A stretch of DNA of 64,000 bases, from assembly GCF_003028855.1 (NCBI RefSeq), contig NZ_CP028324.1:1116001-1180000 (forward strand), written 5' to 3'. Source of the stretch: Pseudoduganella armeniaca (lineage in GTDB: Bacteria > Pseudomonadota > Gammaproteobacteria > Burkholderiales > Burkholderiaceae_D). Positions 61,424 through 64,000 of the stretch are shown in pieces. The notes beneath the pieces are model-generated. The model was not told where the DNA came from. It was given only the letters and a program-made list of their open reading frames with translations, and ran no database searches. Each line of letters starts with the position of its first letter. Within the stretch, counting starts at the first letter, position 1. A program made the position numbers and the translations under genes.

Positions 61424-62503
61424 ATGAGCAAATTCCATCCGCTGCCCGTCTCGAAGGTGCACAACGAAACGCGCGACTGCATCGCCGTCACGTTTGCCGT
61501 GCCGCCCGAGCTGCAGGACAGCTTCCGCTTCCAGCAGGGCCAGCACCTGACCCTGCGCGCGCTGGTGAACGACGAGGACCTGCGCCGCTCCTACTCGATC
61601 TGCTCGGCCGTGCAGGACGGCAGCCTGCGCGTGGCCATCAAGCGCACGCCGGGCGGCGCCTTTTCCACCTGGGCCAACGAGAACCTCAAAGCCGGCCACG
61701 TGATCGAGGTGATGCCGCCGATGGGCCACTTCAACGTGCCGCTGGACGCCACCCAGGCGAAGAACTACCTGGCCTTCGCGGCCGGCAGCGGCATCACGCC
61801 GATCCTGTCGATCATCAAGACCACCTTGCTGACGGAGCCGCGGAGCCGCTTCACGCTGTTCTACGGCAACCGCGCCTCGTCGTCCGTCATCTTCAAGAAC
61901 GAGCTGATGGAGCTGAAGGACACCTACCTGGAGCGCCTCAACATCGTCTACGTGATGAGCCGCGAGCAGCAGGACATCGAACTGTTCAACGGCCGCATCA
62001 CGAAGGAAAAGACGCGGCAGTTCCTGCAGCACTGGATCGACATCGCCGACTACGACACCGCTTTCATTTGCGGCCCGGAGGACATGATGCTGGGCGTCTC
62101 GGAGGCGCTGCAGGAAGCTGGCATGCCGAAGTCCAGCATCAAGGTCGAGCTGTTCGCCGCCTCGATCCCGAAGCACCAGCACAAGCCGCGCGCGCTGGAC
62201 GCGAACGCGGCGCAGCACCTGACGGAAGTGACCGTGATTCAGGACGGCAACGCCGCCACGTTCACGATGGAAAAGGACAAGGAATCGATCCTGGATGCGG
62301 GCCTGCGCGCGGGCCTGGAGATGCGCTATTCGTGCAAGGGTGGCGTATGCTCGACGTGCCGCTGCAAGGTGGTCGAGGGCAAGGTGGACATGGACGTCAA
62401 CTACGCGCTGGAAGACTACGAAATCGCACGCGGCTTCGTGCTGAGCTGCCAGAGCTTCCCGGCGACGGACAAGGTCATCGTCGATTTCGACCAAGCAGAA
62501 TAA
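61424..62503 (+). CDS. paaE: Phenylacetyl-CoA epoxidase reductase PaaE
   Basis: PaaE passes electrons from NADPH to the epoxidase. The 359-residue protein has an FAD-binding domain (FQQGQHLTLRA; RRSYSICS), an NAD(P)-binding domain (FAAGSGITPILSIIK; CGPEDMM) and a C-terminal plant-type 2Fe-2S domain (CKGGVCSTCRCKV and a later LSCQSFP). It starts four bases after the paaD stop. An intergenic palindrome and 115 bp separate it from paaG. Confidence 0.97.
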   Translation: MSKFHPLPVSKVHNETRDCIAVTFAVPPELQDSFRFQQGQHLTLRALVNDEDLRRSYSICSAVQDGSLRVAIKRTPGGAFSTWANENLKAGHVIEVMPPMGHFNVPLDATQAKNYLAFAAGSGITPILSIIKTTLLTEPRSRFTLFYGNRASSSVIFKNELMELKDTYLERLNIVYVMSREQQDIELFNGRITKEKTRQFLQHWIDIADYDTAFICGPEDMMLGVSEALQEAGMPKSSIKVELFAASIPKHQHKPRALDANAAQHLTEVTVIQDGNAATFTMEKDKESILDAGLRAGLEMRYSCKGGVCSTCRCKVVEGKVDMDVNYALEDYEIARGFVLSCQSFPATDKVIVDFDQAE

Positions 62504-62543
62504 AACAGCCGCCGCAACCAAACAACACCCAAGACCGAAAGCC

Positions 62544-62584
62544 GGGGTCAGACGGGGACGCCGAGTCCCGGCGGGTCTGACCCC
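62544..62584. repeat. GGGGTCAGAC-type palindrome inside the paa operon
   Basis: GGGGTCAGAC and GTCTGACCCC flank an inner stem (GGGAC/GTCCC-like, with an imperfect GACGCCGAGTC middle). It lies 40 bp after paaE and 35 bp before paaG, so it is between two co-directional genes of one operon. GGGTT and GGGTTTC follow. Confidence 0.88.
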
Positions 62585-62618
62585 AGGGTTACGCCTCTGG
62601 GTTTCGGAGGAGACACCA

Positions 62619-63422
62619 ATGAACAACGAAAAAACCTACGACAACATCCTGTTCACCATCCAAAACGGCATCGCCCAACTGACGCTGAACCGCCCGGATA
62701 AACTGAACAGCTTCACGCAAGCGATGCACCTGGAAGTGCGCGACGCCTTCGAGCGTCTGCGCGCGGACAAGTCCGTGCGCGTATTGATCCTGACGGGCGC
62801 CGGCCGCGGCTTCTGCGCTGGCCAGGACCTGTCCGACCGCGCGGTAGAACCAGGCGCCAAGGGCGTCGACCTGGGTGACTCCGTCGAAAAATTCTATGCA
62901 CCGCTGGTACTGGCCATCAAGGAGCTGCCGCTGCCCGTGATCTGCGCCGTCAACGGCGTGGCGGCCGGCGCCGGTGCCAACCTGGCGCTGGCCTGCGACA
63001 TCGTGCTGGCGGCGAAATCGGCCACCTTCATCGAAGCCTTCTGCAAGCTGGGCCTGATCCCGGATACCGGCGGCACCTGGCACCTGCCGCGTCTGATCGG
63101 CCACGCCCGCGCGATGGGCCTGGCCATGCTGGGCGAGAAGCTGACGGCCGACCGCGCCGAGCAGTGGGGCCTGATCTGGAAGGCGCTGCCGGACGAAACG
63201 CTGATGCAGGAAGCGCAGGCGCTGGCCGAGCACTTCGCCTGCGCGCCCACCAAGGGCCTGGCGTTCACGAAGAAGGCCATCCATCAGAGCTACGCCAACA
63301 CGCTGCCCGAGCAGCTGAAGCTGGAAGGGGAGATGATGCGCGAACTGGGCTACAGCCACGACTACCGCGAAGGCGTGGACGCCTTCATCGCCAAACGCAC
63401 GCCACACTTCAAGGGAGAATGA
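62619..63422 (+). CDS. paaG: PaaG, 1,2-epoxyphenylacetyl-CoA isomerase
   Basis: PaaG turns the ring epoxide into the seven-membered oxepin-CoA. The 267-residue crotonase-fold enzyme closely matches E. coli PaaG: LTLNRPDKLNSF, LTGAGRGFCAGQDLSDR (oxyanion loop), PVICAVNGVAAGAGANLAL, FCKLGLIPDTGGTW with the catalytic Asp, and a C-terminal HDYREGVDAFIAKR. AGGAGACACC precedes the ATG. It is followed after two bases by paaH. Confidence 0.96.
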   Translation: MNNEKTYDNILFTIQNGIAQLTLNRPDKLNSFTQAMHLEVRDAFERLRADKSVRVLILTGAGRGFCAGQDLSDRAVEPGAKGVDLGDSVEKFYAPLVLAIKELPLPVICAVNGVAAGAGANLALACDIVLAAKSATFIEAFCKLGLIPDTGGTWHLPRLIGHARAMGLAMLGEKLTADRAEQWGLIWKALPDETLMQEAQALAEHFACAPTKGLAFTKKAIHQSYANTLPEQLKLEGEMMRELGYSHDYREGVDAFIAKRTPHFKGE

Positions 63423-63424
63423 CG

Positions 63425-64000
63425 ATGGCAGCGCTCCAACCGGCCAGTGTCATCGCCGTCATCGGCAGCGGCGCAATGGGTTCCGGCATCGCCCAGGTGG
63501 CCGCCGCCGCCGGCCACACCGTCAAGCTGTACGACACGCGCGCGGAAGCCATCACGGTCGCCCTGGCGGGCATCGGCACCATCTACAGCAAGCTGGCCGA
63601 CAAGGGCAAGATGACGCACGCGGAGGCCGAAGCCGCGCGCGCGCGCCTGCACGCCGTCACCAGCTTGGCGGACGTGGCCGACGCCGCGCTCGTGGTCGAA
63701 GCCATCGTCGAGGACCTGGACGTCAAGCGCGGCCTGTTCGCCGAGCTGGAAGGCATCGTCGCGCAGGACGCGATTCTGGCGACGAACACGTCGTCGATCT
63801 CCATCACGGCCATCGGCGCCAAGCTGCGCCGGCCGGAACGCCTGGTCGGCATGCACTTCTTCAATCCGGTGCCGCTGATGGCGCTGGTCGAAGTGATCAG
63901 CGGCCTGGCGACCGACGCGCAGGTGGCCAATACCGTGTACGACACGGCCGCCAGCTGGGGCAAGAATCCCGTGCATGCGAAGTCCACGCCCGGCTTCATC
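63425..64000 (+). CDS. paaH: PaaH, 3-hydroxyadipyl-CoA dehydrogenase (N-terminal part)
   Basis: The first 192 residues lie in the window, and the gene continues past its end. They form the NAD-binding Rossmann domain of the 3-hydroxyacyl-CoA dehydrogenase family: VIAVIGSGAMGSGIAQVAAAAGH, then ILATNTSSISITAIG and GMHFFNPVPLMALVEV with the catalytic His. In the paa pathway PaaH oxidises 3-hydroxyadipyl-CoA. The assignment rests on the operon; by itself the domain could be another hydroxyacyl-CoA dehydrogenase. Confidence 0.92.
   Translation, partial: MAALQPASVIAVIGSGAMGSGIAQVAAAAGHTVKLYDTRAEAITVALAGIGTIYSKLADKGKMTHAEAEAARARLHAVTSLADVADAALVVEAIVEDLDVKRGLFAELEGIVAQDAILATNTSSISITAIGAKLRRPERLVGMHFFNPVPLMALVEVISGLATDAQVANTVYDTAASWGKNPVHAKSTPGFI

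Overview
The window is about 64 kb of GC-rich chromosome from a free-living, heterotrophic betaproteobacterium. Protein families and gene neighbourhoods point to Oxalobacteraceae (Massilia/Duganella-like). This assignment is inferred from protein style only; no rRNA or other marker is present. Nearly all genes share high-GC codon use. The exception is an AT-rich patch at about 23.97-25.02 kb that holds one HTH regulator.

Layout. 0.1-1.9 kb: an ada alkylation-repair gene translationally coupled to a 2OG-Fe(II) oxygenase. 2.1-5.8 kb (-): a galactose-oxidase-like copper-radical oxidase split by a one-base frameshift. 6.0-9.6 kb: an exported amidohydrolase, then a YdbC/PdxI-type reductase divergent from a LysR regulator with a palindromic operator between them. 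9.6-18.4 kb: a complete histidine utilisation operon (hutU-hutH-hutG-hutF-hutD-hutI) ending in a fused osmoprotectant-type ABC permease/binding protein, behind a promoter carrying a HutC-like operator. 18.5-21.1 kb (-): an OprC-type copper TonB receptor with a DUF2946 protein. 21.2 kb: a candidate small RNA. 21.3-29.0 kb: small metabolic, repair and regulatory genes, including a DNA glycosylase, an ECF sigma cassette, a ccdAB toxin-antitoxin pair and kptA. 29.05-29.7 kb: a non-coding leader or sRNA with promoter, repeats and terminator, followed by infA. 29.8-40.6 kb (mostly -): hydrolases, two paralogous transglutaminase-like/TPR lipoproteins flanking a CocE-type hydrolase, an HDOD protein, an alkyladenine glycosylase (+), and an MCP with a secreted Cache protein. 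40.7-50.2 kb: a KamA-like radical SAM protein with a frameshifted MFS transporter, a FAH-family hydrolase, an aminotransferase, an esterase, mogA, darP and pmbA. 50.3-57.7 kb: two Tat-exported TRAP binding proteins bracketing a lipoprotein, a DUF2145 cluster and an M14 carboxypeptidase. 57.8-64.0 kb: paaX(-) and the phenylacetate operon paaABCDE-paaG-paaH, with paaH cut by the window end.

Two themes cross the window. First, at least eleven intergenic palindromes share one of two end sequences (GGGGTCAGACC-type or GGTGTCAGGCACC-type) but have different, still self-complementary interiors. Most sit within about 12 bp of the 3' end of a minus-strand gene, and one has been absorbed into coding sequence. 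Second, both broken genes lack exactly one G in a G4 tract. That pattern fits a sequencing or assembly homopolymer error as well as real mutation.

How the genes work together. The hut operon encodes the five-step pathway from histidine to glutamate and formate (HutH, HutU, HutI, HutF, HutG). PaaABCDE epoxidises phenylacetyl-CoA, PaaG isomerises the epoxide, and PaaH oxidises a later intermediate. Ada, the 2OG oxygenase and two base-excision glycosylases form a scattered DNA base-damage repair set.
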